DNA of 64,000 bases from a virus. The stretch lies in the IMG/VR virus record IMGVR_UViG_3300027749_000055, positions 49,660 to 113,659 of that record, one strand, 5' to 3'. The position numbers and the translations under genes are program-made. The notes beneath the pieces are model-generated. The model saw nothing but the letters and a program-made list of their open reading frames with translations, did no database searches and was not told the DNA's origin. This document shows positions 57,107 through 64,000 of this stretch, piece after piece (the first letter of the stretch is position 1; every line of letters begins with the position of its first letter).

Positions 57107-59959
57107 TTATCGCTTGTCTTCGCCAAATGAAACGTTTACATACATACCAGCGTTGTAGGCGACTTCGCCCACTTCGTCGGCATACACGTCGGTCTGCTCA
57201 CCCTTGACGTTCACCTTGCCCGCACGGACGTTCACACGCTGAACGGTGTAGGTGTCGTTGTCTGCGAGGTAGACACGAACCTTGTAGCCGTGTCCAATAG
57301 GGAGTTCAATGCCAACGGGCTTGTTCTTCTCCGTGAGGACGCTAACTCGACCACCGCTCAAACCAAGAATGTTCATCTTTCCAATTTGAGCGACGGTGGT
57401 TTGCGGGTCAAAGTCACGGTGTCCGCAGTTGCTAGGCATACCCGTCTCAGGGTGTCGTCCCGAACCCGGCCCGCCCTTTCGGACGCTGGACTTTCCCAGC
57501 ATTTCCTGACGGTCAAGCCACGCACCAACTGACGACTGCTTGTAGTCAGCGGGGCGGCTAGGGGCTTGGGTGGCACGGTAAATCTCGTCCTGCGTCACAC
57601 TGTCGGCAGTGTAAGCAAGTTCGTTTGCTTGGTTTGCCATTTCTTCCAACTGCTCGTCGGTGTAATTTCCAAAGTTGCCCTTGGAAATCAAGTCGTTAAA
57701 AGCCTGCGCCGCAGCGAGGTGAGCGTCGGCAGAAGCGGTGAAGCCTTGCTCACGAAGTTCCTCAGAAAGTTCTTCGTGGTCACTAGCGGTGGCACTAATG
57801 GAGTCCTCAAAGTCGTTCCATTGGTGTCCGTCGCCAAGATTGGTGTTGATAGCGTCGCTCATCAAAGCGAGACGAGTCGGCTCGTCAATACCTTTACCCT
57901 GAGCCTCAGACATTGCTTCGGCTCGGTCAGTGATTTCAGCCTTGCTACGTCCGTCGCTGGTGCGGGTGTATCCGTAGTTGTTCAAGTGGTCGTTGAAAGC
58001 GTCGGTGTGCGCCTGACCTGCGGGCGAAGTGTCTTCCTGACCCTCGCTACGAGTGTCGTGGTAGTTCGACATAGCCCCGCCGGAATACTTGCCAGCCCAA
58101 CCTTGGGGGTGACGACCTGAGCCAGGCCCACCCTTTCGAAGTGCGGACTTTTCAGTGCTTTCGCCTTCCTTTGCCATTTCAATAGCGGCTTCGATTGCTT
58201 CTTGTGCGGAACTATAGGCGTCGCCGTAAAAATCGCCGTCAGGATTTCCAACTTCAAACCAAGGGTTTAAACTAACAAGGTCGTTATCGTAAAGTTCGTT
58301 AAGTTGGTCGTCATTGACGATACCGGCACTAAAAAGGTCGTTTGCGCCGTGTGCTTGGTTTCCGTCGGGAAGTTCAATGCTCGTTTCACCAACCGCATAA
58401 ACGGTGAACGCATCTCCGTTTTCGTTTTCAACCCAAGCAACGGGTTGATTTTGTGGGTAGTGTTCCGCAAATTGCCGCTCAGGGTTCTTTGCGTCGTCGT
58501 TTCCAATTTCGAGCGTTATGCCTTCCGGCACGTCAAAAGAAATCTCGGCGTGACGTCCAGAGCCAGGCCCGCCCTTAGTGAAAACCCTGTCGGTGCGTCC
58601 ACGAACCATATCCTTAGCCGAGTAGACGTGCATTACCGTCTCTTGAAGGTTGTAGGCACGATTAGCCCACGTCCGAGCCTGCTTGTCGTAGGCAATGTGG
58701 TTGATTGGGTCGAGTGAAGCGGCAACTCGGTAGTGACCCGCAATCATATTTGCGAGGTGAGCCAACTTTTCGTTGGAATCTTTATTACCGTGAAGACTAA
58801 CTTCGTGAAATTCCTTCTCCAACTTGTTAGCGTTAGTGATTGCCTCGTCACGCTTGGCTGCCATTTCCTTTGCAGTCATCTTCGAGGAAGGCTGGTTGTA
58901 ATTACGCATATTAAACTTGGAAGAGAAGTCTTCCTTGTGACGACCAGAACCAGGCCCGCCCTTCTTCACCTTTTTTGCAGACTTCACAAATTGGTCAGTG
59001 GTAATCGGGCCACCCTTGTTGTCGCCTTCGGTGAAGTAAAACGCTTGTCCGTCCGTCACGCCACCCTTGTCTCCCGAAGTGGCGGCGTATGAAGCGTTCA
59101 CAGCCTTCACAGTGTTCTCGACGCTGGGATTGTCGGCGGCTGCGTAGTGGGCACGGGCGGCTTCGTCGTGCAACTCAGCCATACCCTTCCAATCGGGATT
59201 ATCGCTTTGAGCGTTGTCGGCAATCATTTGTAGGAAGCCGACGTGATTGCGGAGACGACCAGCCTCTTCAACGTGGCGACGAGCCTGCGAATCGTGACGC
59301 ATAGGCGAAACCTTGCCGTTCGCCTTCTGAACGTCCATATACATACGAGCGGCGGTGTCTTGAATTTTTTGCAAAGCCGCAGCAGTTTCGTGAGAAGTGC
59401 GCTCAGGGTGACGACCAGAGCCTTCGCCACCCTTAGTGACTCCCTGTTCCGCCCTTACCTCGGCATACTTGGCTCGCTTTTGAGCGCAGTCTGCTTCTGA
59501 GGTGCAAGGTGCGTCGCCGTGCATTTTGTGCCAATTGTCGTGGTCTTGGTCGTGGCGCATAACGGTAGCAAGTGACTCACTAGCGTCTTTGGCTACAAAC
59601 TTTTGTAGTCCAAAGTGGTTAGTGTATTTTTCAGCAAAGTCACTTTGCGCTTGTGCGATACTGCCTCCCTTTTCCCACGAATCCCTAGCGGCGGCGTGTG
59701 CTGAAGCGGCTTTGTAGGCAATGTTTGACCCCGTAATGTCGCCACGCTTATCAGCCTTGCGAGCCTCCACAACCAAACGGTTGATTTCTCTCTGGTGATA
59801 CTGCGCCTTTGGGTTGGAATAGCGTGTCTTAGCCTCGCCAAATCCAGCCGCAACGGTGTCGTCTGAACTGCGCTCGGCGTGACGTCCTGAACCTTTGCCA
59901 CCCTTCAAGATTTCACTAACCCACTGCTCAGCAGCCTTCTGAATACGGTCTTGTGCCAT
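57107..59959 (-). CDS. K-G-G motif modular protein (950 aa, six motifs)
   Basis: This has the most motifs: residues 19, 176, 333, 462, 609 and 828. The leader 'MAQDRIQKAAEQWVSEIL' is an amphipathic helix like that at 60619. Most modules are His/Ala-rich helical bundles of 130-220 residues ('EAGRLRNHVGFLQMIADNAQ', 'AADAHLAAAQAFNDLI'). Module 462-608 is homologous to the third module of the protein at 21650. Motifs at 609 and 828 are preceded by 'EKSALR' and 'GKSSVR'. It reads as a string of separable units. Confidence 0.75.
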   Translation of the reverse strand: MAQDRIQKAAEQWVSEILKGGKGSGRHAERSSDDTVAAGFGEAKTRYSNPKAQYHQREINRLVVEARKADKRGDITGSNIAYKAASAHAAARDSWEKGGSIAQAQSDFAEKYTNHFGLQKFVAKDASESLATVMRHDQDHDNWHKMHGDAPCTSEADCAQKRAKYAEVRAEQGVTKGGEGSGRHPERTSHETAAALQKIQDTAARMYMDVQKANGKVSPMRHDSQARRHVEEAGRLRNHVGFLQMIADNAQSDNPDWKGMAELHDEAARAHYAAADNPSVENTVKAVNASYAATSGDKGGVTDGQAFYFTEGDNKGGPITTDQFVKSAKKVKKGGPGSGRHKEDFSSKFNMRNYNQPSSKMTAKEMAAKRDEAITNANKLEKEFHEVSLHGNKDSNEKLAHLANMIAGHYRVAASLDPINHIAYDKQARTWANRAYNLQETVMHVYSAKDMVRGRTDRVFTKGGPGSGRHAEISFDVPEGITLEIGNDDAKNPERQFAEHYPQNQPVAWVENENGDAFTVYAVGETSIELPDGNQAHGANDLFSAGIVNDDQLNELYDNDLVSLNPWFEVGNPDGDFYGDAYSSAQEAIEAAIEMAKEGESTEKSALRKGGPGSGRHPQGWAGKYSGGAMSNYHDTRSEGQEDTSPAGQAHTDAFNDHLNNYGYTRTSDGRSKAEITDRAEAMSEAQGKGIDEPTRLALMSDAINTNLGDGHQWNDFEDSISATASDHEELSEELREQGFTASADAHLAAAQAFNDLISKGNFGNYTDEQLEEMANQANELAYTADSVTQDEIYRATQAPSRPADYKQSSVGAWLDRQEMLGKSSVRKGGPGSGRHPETGMPSNCGHRDFDPQTTVAQIGKMNILGLSGGRVSVLTEKNKPVGIELPIGHGYKVRVYLADNDTYTVQRVNVRAGKVNVKGEQTDVYADEVGEVAYNAGMYVNVSFGEDKR

Positions 59960-59971
59960 TATTTTTCCTTT

Positions 59972-60619
59972 TTAGCGGTAAGCGTCACGGTATTTGCCTG
60001 TGACGTTCAGGCGGTAATACGGGGGAAGAGTGTGGGATACTTTGCCATCGTAATAAACATCTTTGGCTGGCATTTTTTCCATAGTTCCGACATAACCCTT
60101 TTCAGCAAGGGCTTGACCAAGAACCATAAGTTCCTTCTTCTGGTCAAGCAAAGAAAGTTCTTCGCTTTGTCGTGTCCAGCCCCTGATTCCCACGGTAAGG
60201 CTCGCACCCTCTTGAGTGTATGTGCCCTGTGAATCAACGGTAAATCTGTGCCAGCCTCGGTAGTAGTCGTCGCTTCCGTTTCGTGCCGCATAACCCAAGC
60301 GATTACCCTCAACCCTGATTGACGAAATCACAGTAGATAGACGGCTTGCTTCACGGGTGATACCCGTGTTCTGCGAGTGATTGGAAACCGTTTGAACCCA
60401 ACCACGATTTCGCCCTCTGTCAATAATGAACTGATTAGATTTTGCGTCCTGCTCGCCAAAGTGGACAAAATCAAACCTACTCTCGTCCTTGAACTTGGCG
60501 GGAGTTTCTCCCATTGAACGCAGTTCGGGCTGTTTGGTGGCGTGACGACCACTGCCCGGCCCACCCTTGGTGATTTCACCAAGCCAGATTTCAATTGACT
60601 TTTCAATACGGTCAGACAT
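59972..60619 (-). CDS. K-G-G motif protein with single module (215 aa)
   Basis: The leader 'MSDRIEKSIEIWLGEIT' precedes the only motif at residue 18. The single module is alpha/beta ('RFDFVHFGEQDAKSNQFIID', 'GWHRFTVDSQGTYTQEGASL') and not recognised. It shows that leader plus motif plus one domain is the minimal unit. A perfect palindrome at 60566-60583 encodes 'GEIT' just before the motif. Confidence 0.7.
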   Translation of the reverse strand: MSDRIEKSIEIWLGEITKGGPGSGRHATKQPELRSMGETPAKFKDESRFDFVHFGEQDAKSNQFIIDRGRNRGWVQTVSNHSQNTGITREASRLSTVISSIRVEGNRLGYAARNGSDDYYRGWHRFTVDSQGTYTQEGASLTVGIRGWTRQSEELSLLDQKKELMVLGQALAEKGYVGTMEKMPAKDVYYDGKVSHTLPPYYRLNVTGKYRDAYR

Positions 60620-60676
60620 TTGGAACTCCTAGTTCTTCTGTCGCTAAAGTTACCAGCGGTTTACGATTTTTCCGTT

Positions 60677-62224
60677 TTAGAGGGTCGCAACAGAAGCGGC
60701 AATAGCCTTTTCTGAAGCGTCTGCGGCAGCACCAGACAAAGCCGTGTAAGCGGCGTTGTCCTTTCCAGCCATTTGCAGGACAGAGGCAGCCCCGTCGTGA
60801 AGTTCGGCAGCCTTCTGGTGAGCAGCAATCGCCGTCATTTCACTGTCGCCGTAAAAACGGCTTGGGGTGTTCATCATTTCACGGTGGAGGTCGGCAGCCG
60901 TGGCGTGGTCATCGTCTGCCACTGCCTCACGGATAGCCTCATCACGACCACCAAGGAGTTCGCTTTGAGCCGAAGCAATGTTGGCTTGTTCAATTGAATC
61001 CATAAGGTCTGAAATTGAGTCGTCAATGTCCGAAATAGCACCACTAAAGTCTTCCAAAGCCGACGAAGCGTCGTCCAAGTTTTCCCGTGCGCCGTCAAAG
61101 TCTCCATTATCAGACCAACCGTCAATAGTGTCTTCGTCGTATTCGCTAAGGATTTCAGAGAAGCCTTTTGCGTAGGAAGCACCACGCTCGGTAGCGGTTC
61201 CAAAGTCGTCAATAGCCGAGTGTGCGGCTTCGAGAGCGGTTTCAACCGAACCAACAAAATCAGGGAAGGCTTCTTGGAATTCTTCGTCGTAGTGAATCGC
61301 TCTTTGGATACTGTTAAGAACGCTCGTCATATCGTTTACGCCGTAATTGTTCAGTTGGCTAAAGTTTGATTGAGCGTCCAACGCAGAACTTGAAGCGTTG
61401 GAAAGTGCGCTTTCCCAATCGTCCCGTGCGCTCGTCATATCATCTACACGCTCGTCTTGGTTGTCGTAATCTTCTTCTTTGGCTGCTTCTAAAGCGTCAG
61501 AGGCACTTTCCATATCACTGATGTAACCCTCGGTGTCGTCAATGTTTGATTCAACGTTGCTTCCCAAGTTTTCACTAAGATTTTCGTGAACTTCATTGCC
61601 TAAAGCAAGGGCACTTTCAATACCAGAAACGTCCGGCATTGCAATAGAACCCTCTTTGTGGCGTCCAGAACCAGGCCCGCCCTTACGAACAACCGACTTA
61701 GCGAGTTGTTCCGCCATTGACGGGTCGTCTCCCCAATATTCGGGGGTTTCTTCGGGCGACATAACCGAATGACGAGCCACTGCCTTTTCGGTGTATGCGG
61801 CAGCCTTGTCTGACTCTGCCATTGCGCTCTCGATTGCACGGTGAGTTCTAGATGAAATGTTGTCTTCGTTTGCGCCCTTGTCCTTCGACAAAATGTCGGC
61901 AGCACGGTGAGCGGCGAGAGCGGCTGTGTCGTGTGCAAGGGCGGCTTGACGGTAAGAAAAAGCAACTTGTTGAGCGTTCGCATTGTTTTCCATTTCGCTT
62001 GCCTTGGAACGGCACTCAGCGGCGAGTTGTTCGTGTTCGTCGGCTGCCCGCTCAATCTCGTTAGCGTTGCCATACTCGATAGCGTTGGGCAGGCTGGTAG
62101 CCGACATATAGATATCGTTCACGGTGTAACCGTTACCGTGTCGTCCCGAACCAGGCCCGCCCTTCTTGACGGGGTAGTTGCTCAACCTTGGAACAAGGCT
62201 CTTCATTGAAAAAGGATTGGTCAT
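60677..62224 (-). CDS. K-G-G motif modular protein with long coiled coil (515 aa)
   Basis: The leader starts 'MTNPFSMKSLVPRLSNYPVK' and the motif is at 21; the second is at 181, preceded by 'AKSVVR'. Module 21-180 is homologous to residues 97-257 of the protein at 21650, including its C-terminal boundary ('PEETPEYWGDDPS' against 'PSEMPEQWEGNVPS'). Residues 190-400 are a long acidic coiled coil ('NIDDTEGYISDMESASDALE'), and the end is again His/Ala helical. No enzyme motifs. Confidence 0.72.
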   Translation of the reverse strand: MTNPFSMKSLVPRLSNYPVKKGGPGSGRHGNGYTVNDIYMSATSLPNAIEYGNANEIERAADEHEQLAAECRSKASEMENNANAQQVAFSYRQAALAHDTAALAAHRAADILSKDKGANEDNISSRTHRAIESAMAESDKAAAYTEKAVARHSVMSPEETPEYWGDDPSMAEQLAKSVVRKGGPGSGRHKEGSIAMPDVSGIESALALGNEVHENLSENLGSNVESNIDDTEGYISDMESASDALEAAKEEDYDNQDERVDDMTSARDDWESALSNASSSALDAQSNFSQLNNYGVNDMTSVLNSIQRAIHYDEEFQEAFPDFVGSVETALEAAHSAIDDFGTATERGASYAKGFSEILSEYDEDTIDGWSDNGDFDGARENLDDASSALEDFSGAISDIDDSISDLMDSIEQANIASAQSELLGGRDEAIREAVADDDHATAADLHREMMNTPSRFYGDSEMTAIAAHQKAAELHDGAASVLQMAGKDNAAYTALSGAAADASEKAIAASVATL

Positions 62225-62239
62225 TTCACTACTCTCTCT

Positions 62240-62977
62240 TTACTTGCCGTGTCGGGTTGCTGCGGCTGTCTCGGACAATGCTTGTTGAGCAAGTTTCTCA
62301 ATACGGTCAAAGTGTTCCTTCTTGGCGGTTCCGCTCTCTACACGACGAGCAAGACCGGCGAGCGCACGGGAGGCAGCGGCATTGGCGGCGGCTGCGTCAG
62401 AGTGATACGCCGAGTGATACGCCGAGTCACCGTCACGGCGACCCACGGCACGGTGAAGTTGAGCCAACTGCGAGTGCAGTTCGGCAGCCTTCATCAACGC
62501 CTTGGCAGACAATCCGTCGGCATACCAAGTGTGACCAACCTCGTCGGCTTTGTCGGCAACTCGGTCAATGCGGTCAAGTGCTTGCGGGAGAGTAGTGCGA
62601 CCAGAGGGCTTGCGACCTGAGCCAACTCCGCCCTTTGCCACTATTGAACCGGCTTCCTTGGCACGGAAGTTTTCAATCAGTTGCTTAGCCGAAGCGAGGC
62701 TCGAAGGGAAGAGGCGAGAAACAGCGTCGGCTGAACGGTCAGAGTAAGGCTCTTGACGGTCTGCAATTCGAAAATCGTTCTTCGAGATTTGCGTGATAAA
62801 GAAACGCTCGTTCGACGACTGCCACGTCTTGCGACCACCCAGACCGTCGAGAGCCTTCCACTTCAGGGGCTTCAATGCACCCGAACCAGCGGTTCGTCCA
62901 CTGCCCACGCCACCCTTGGAGACGGGGTAGCGACTCAGGGTCGGGTTCAGTTCTTCGGGCGAAAACGGGTTAGGCAC
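62240..62977 (-). CDS. K-G-G motif modular protein (245 aa, two motifs)
   Basis: The leader 'MPNPFSPEELNPTLSRYPVS' is 20 residues and matches that of the gene at 60677. Motifs K-G-G-V-G-S-G-R at 21 and 115. Module 21-114 is small and mixed ('FFITQISKNDFRIADRQEPY'); module 115-245 is a His/Ala helical bundle ('AAELHSQLAQLHRAVGRRDG'). First gene of the right-hand modular operon. Confidence 0.7.
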   Translation of the reverse strand: MPNPFSPEELNPTLSRYPVSKGGVGSGRTAGSGALKPLKWKALDGLGGRKTWQSSNERFFITQISKNDFRIADRQEPYSDRSADAVSRLFPSSLASAKQLIENFRAKEAGSIVAKGGVGSGRKPSGRTTLPQALDRIDRVADKADEVGHTWYADGLSAKALMKAAELHSQLAQLHRAVGRRDGDSAYHSAYHSDAAAANAAASRALAGLARRVESGTAKKEHFDRIEKLAQQALSETAAATRHGK

Positions 62978-63051
62978 GGCTGGAACTCCCTCGTAGGCAA
63001 TACCGACAAATTATCACTCAATTCCCAAATGTCGGTTGCTTATCCGTGGGT

Positions 63052-63510
63052 CTAGTTGTGTAGTTGAAAAACCGAGTGACTGTAGAAGCCCGTCCGCTCT
63101 TCCTCGCTGATGTAGATGTTTCCCCAATGGAGAATCAGCCCCTTGGCAATGAAATCGTTGTTCTCGACGATTGCCTTCTGGCGGTTCATAAACAAGCCCG
63201 CTACCACCTTCTCGCAATACGTCTTTGCCCGCTCAATAGTTGAGAACTTGGAGTAGGGCAAGTCTATTTCGTAACCGTTGTTGTTTACATACAGACTGTA
63301 GGGAAACCGCTCGCCCTCGCCGGAACGAATGATGAACTGCCAATCCCCGACGAACAAGTGGTAGCCGTCTTCGCAAGACCCCCACACGTTCCAAAAGTCC
63401 CAATTACCGTCTGCGTCGCTATACGGCTCAGTAGCGTTTATCCAAATGAACTTACCGACCAACGGCTCTAGATAGCGTGAGGTCGGGCTGGGCGAAATGG
63501 GTGCTGGCAC
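63052..63510 (-). CDS. hypothetical protein (152 aa)
   Basis: AAGGAGAAACC precedes the GTG at 63510; the longer frame upstream lacks a ribosome site. The protein is rich in Trp/Tyr ('DADGNWDFWNVWGSCEDGYH', 'DWQFIIRSGEGERFPYSLYV') and beta-structured, then helical 'TIERAKTYCEKVVAGLFM'. It stands upstream of the modular genes on the same strand. No family recognised. Confidence 0.6.
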   Translation of the reverse strand: MPAPISPSPTSRYLEPLVGKFIWINATEPYSDADGNWDFWNVWGSCEDGYHLFVGDWQFIIRSGEGERFPYSLYVNNNGYEIDLPYSKFSTIERAKTYCEKVVAGLFMNRQKAIVENNDFIAKGLILHWGNIYISEEERTGFYSHSVFQLHN

Positions 63511-63596
63511 GGTTTCTCCTTGTGATGTTTGGTTTGTCTCTACTCTACCAGAGTTGAGTTGCCAGCGCAAGTTTCCCAACCCCAAAACCCGAAATA

Positions 63597-63626
63597 GATA
63601 CCTTGCTATCACGATACCTTGCTATC
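63597..63626. repeat. tandem GATACCTTGCTATC operator-like repeats
   Basis: Two exact 14-bp copies (63597-63610 and 63613-63626), 16 bp apart, each an imperfect palindrome GATA...TATC. They lie 87 bp upstream of the gene starting at 63510, where a promoter for the leftward operon is expected, so they are probable operator sites. Confidence 0.5.
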
Positions 63627-64000
63627 TCTAGGGGGGGCTAGTGAAATTCCCCCCCACCGCCCAGAACCCTTTGTTTGAGCCAGATGTGACTGATGAAGCG
63701 CAGAGATTTCACTATCTTGCAGTTATTTCACTACGAAGAAGAACGGGCTGGGCTATGTAGGGGGGTGTAGTTGGTCAAGTTTGTTCTTCAGTTTAGAGAG
63801 GGGCTGATGCGGGGGTTTCTCAACATAGGGGGCCGGCTCACAATTTTTGACGGGGGGGTAGTGAAATAAAACTAGGGGGGGGGTGGTGGCTATGTCTGTG
63901 TACCTGTCCCTGTGCGCCTGTGGCTCTGGGCTGTCGTTGTCCTGCACTCTGATAGCACTTGTCCTATCAAGCCCTATGGGTAGGGGGGGTCTTGTCCTAT
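63627..64000. other. non-coding G-run-rich right end
   Basis: No gene is supported. The segment has runs of 7-9 G or C (63627-63660, 63850, 63875-63885, 63983-63990). It carries four copies of AGTGAAAT/ATTTCACT (near 63642, 63706, 63725, 63860) and a repeated CTTGTCCTAT near 63958 and 63991. It could be a promoter/operator region or lie near a genome end. Confidence 0.4.

Larger units (their letters stand above)
56063..62977 (-). repeat. K-G-G-x-G-S-G-R coding repeats, cluster 2 (13 sites)
   Basis: Upper base of the Lys codon at 56527, 57064, 57478, 58135, 58576, 58963, 59434, 59905, 60568, 61684, 62164, 62635 and 62917. Position 4 is Pro in most, and Gln, Lys, Glu or Val in others. The plus-strand DNA AACCAGGCCCGCCCTT recurs unchanged in several. 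Confidence 0.85.

Overview
The window is part of the genome of a tailed double-stranded DNA bacteriophage. It carries a large terminase, portal, prohead-protease-like protein, capsid assembly protein, major capsid protein, decoration protein, tail fibre, holin-like protein and GH25 endolysin. The host is very probably an actinobacterium: there are two WhiB-type iron-sulfur regulators, a resuscitation-promoting-factor-like protein, a near-perfect actinobacterial LexA/SOS box, a Gp88-family protein and many GTG starts with GTGA overlaps. The left edge cuts a structural gene. Tape measure, tail tube, DNA polymerase, helicase and primase are absent, so the genome extends beyond the window.

Layout. 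1-5.4 kb (minus): tail and fibre proteins. 5.4-9.4 kb (minus): an ABC-ATPase/GNAT fusion, a DUF1599-like protein, DUF1003, DUF4406 and a metallophosphoesterase. 9.4-12.4 kb (minus): major capsid protein, decoration protein and capsid assembly protein. 12.5-17.4 kb (minus): Cas4-like nuclease, LexA-like DNA-binding protein, glycosyltransferase-TPR, very small genes and an Rpf-like hydrolase behind a LexA box. A plus-strand small RNA with its own promoter and terminator lies at 13.4-13.6 kb. 17.4-30 kb (minus): large modular proteins sharing the motif K-G-G-P-G-S-G-R, with a Dps-like ferritin among them. 30-34.3 kb: beta-rich protein, S78_2/XkdF-like protease, portal, WhiB. 34.4-36.9 kb: SSB and recombination-type small genes. 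36.9-40.2 kb: lysis genes and a second WhiB. 40.3-47.3 kb: gamma-glutamylcyclotransferase-like, amidoligase and class-II glutamine amidotransferase genes (plus) surrounding a minus-strand block with a Mom-like DNA-modification enzyme, a PD-(D/E)XK-like nuclease and a DnaA-domain-IV protein. 47.4-52.4 kb (plus): small genes, Gp88 and a terminase split into two ORFs. 52.4-55.5 kb: an oligoribonuclease-like exonuclease and small genes. 55.5-56.06 kb: non-coding DNA rich in repeats. 56.06-63 kb (minus): five more K-G-G motif proteins. 63.5-64 kb: non-coding.

Two patterns stand out. First, eleven proteins carry 27 copies of K-G-G-x-G-S-G-R, which follows short N-terminal leaders and separates homologous or enzymatic modules (kinase-like, GNAT, ADP-ribosyltransferase, helical bundles). 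Most of these genes lie between the protease and capsid genes. This suggests a modular set of capsid-targeted or proteolytically processed proteins. Second, a 10-bp motif, GATTTTCTTT and close variants, occurs 20 times in 3.6 kb at 51.7-55.3 kb, always in the same orientation, regardless of which strand is coding and also between genes. This suggests a DNA-level function such as replication, packaging or protein loading.
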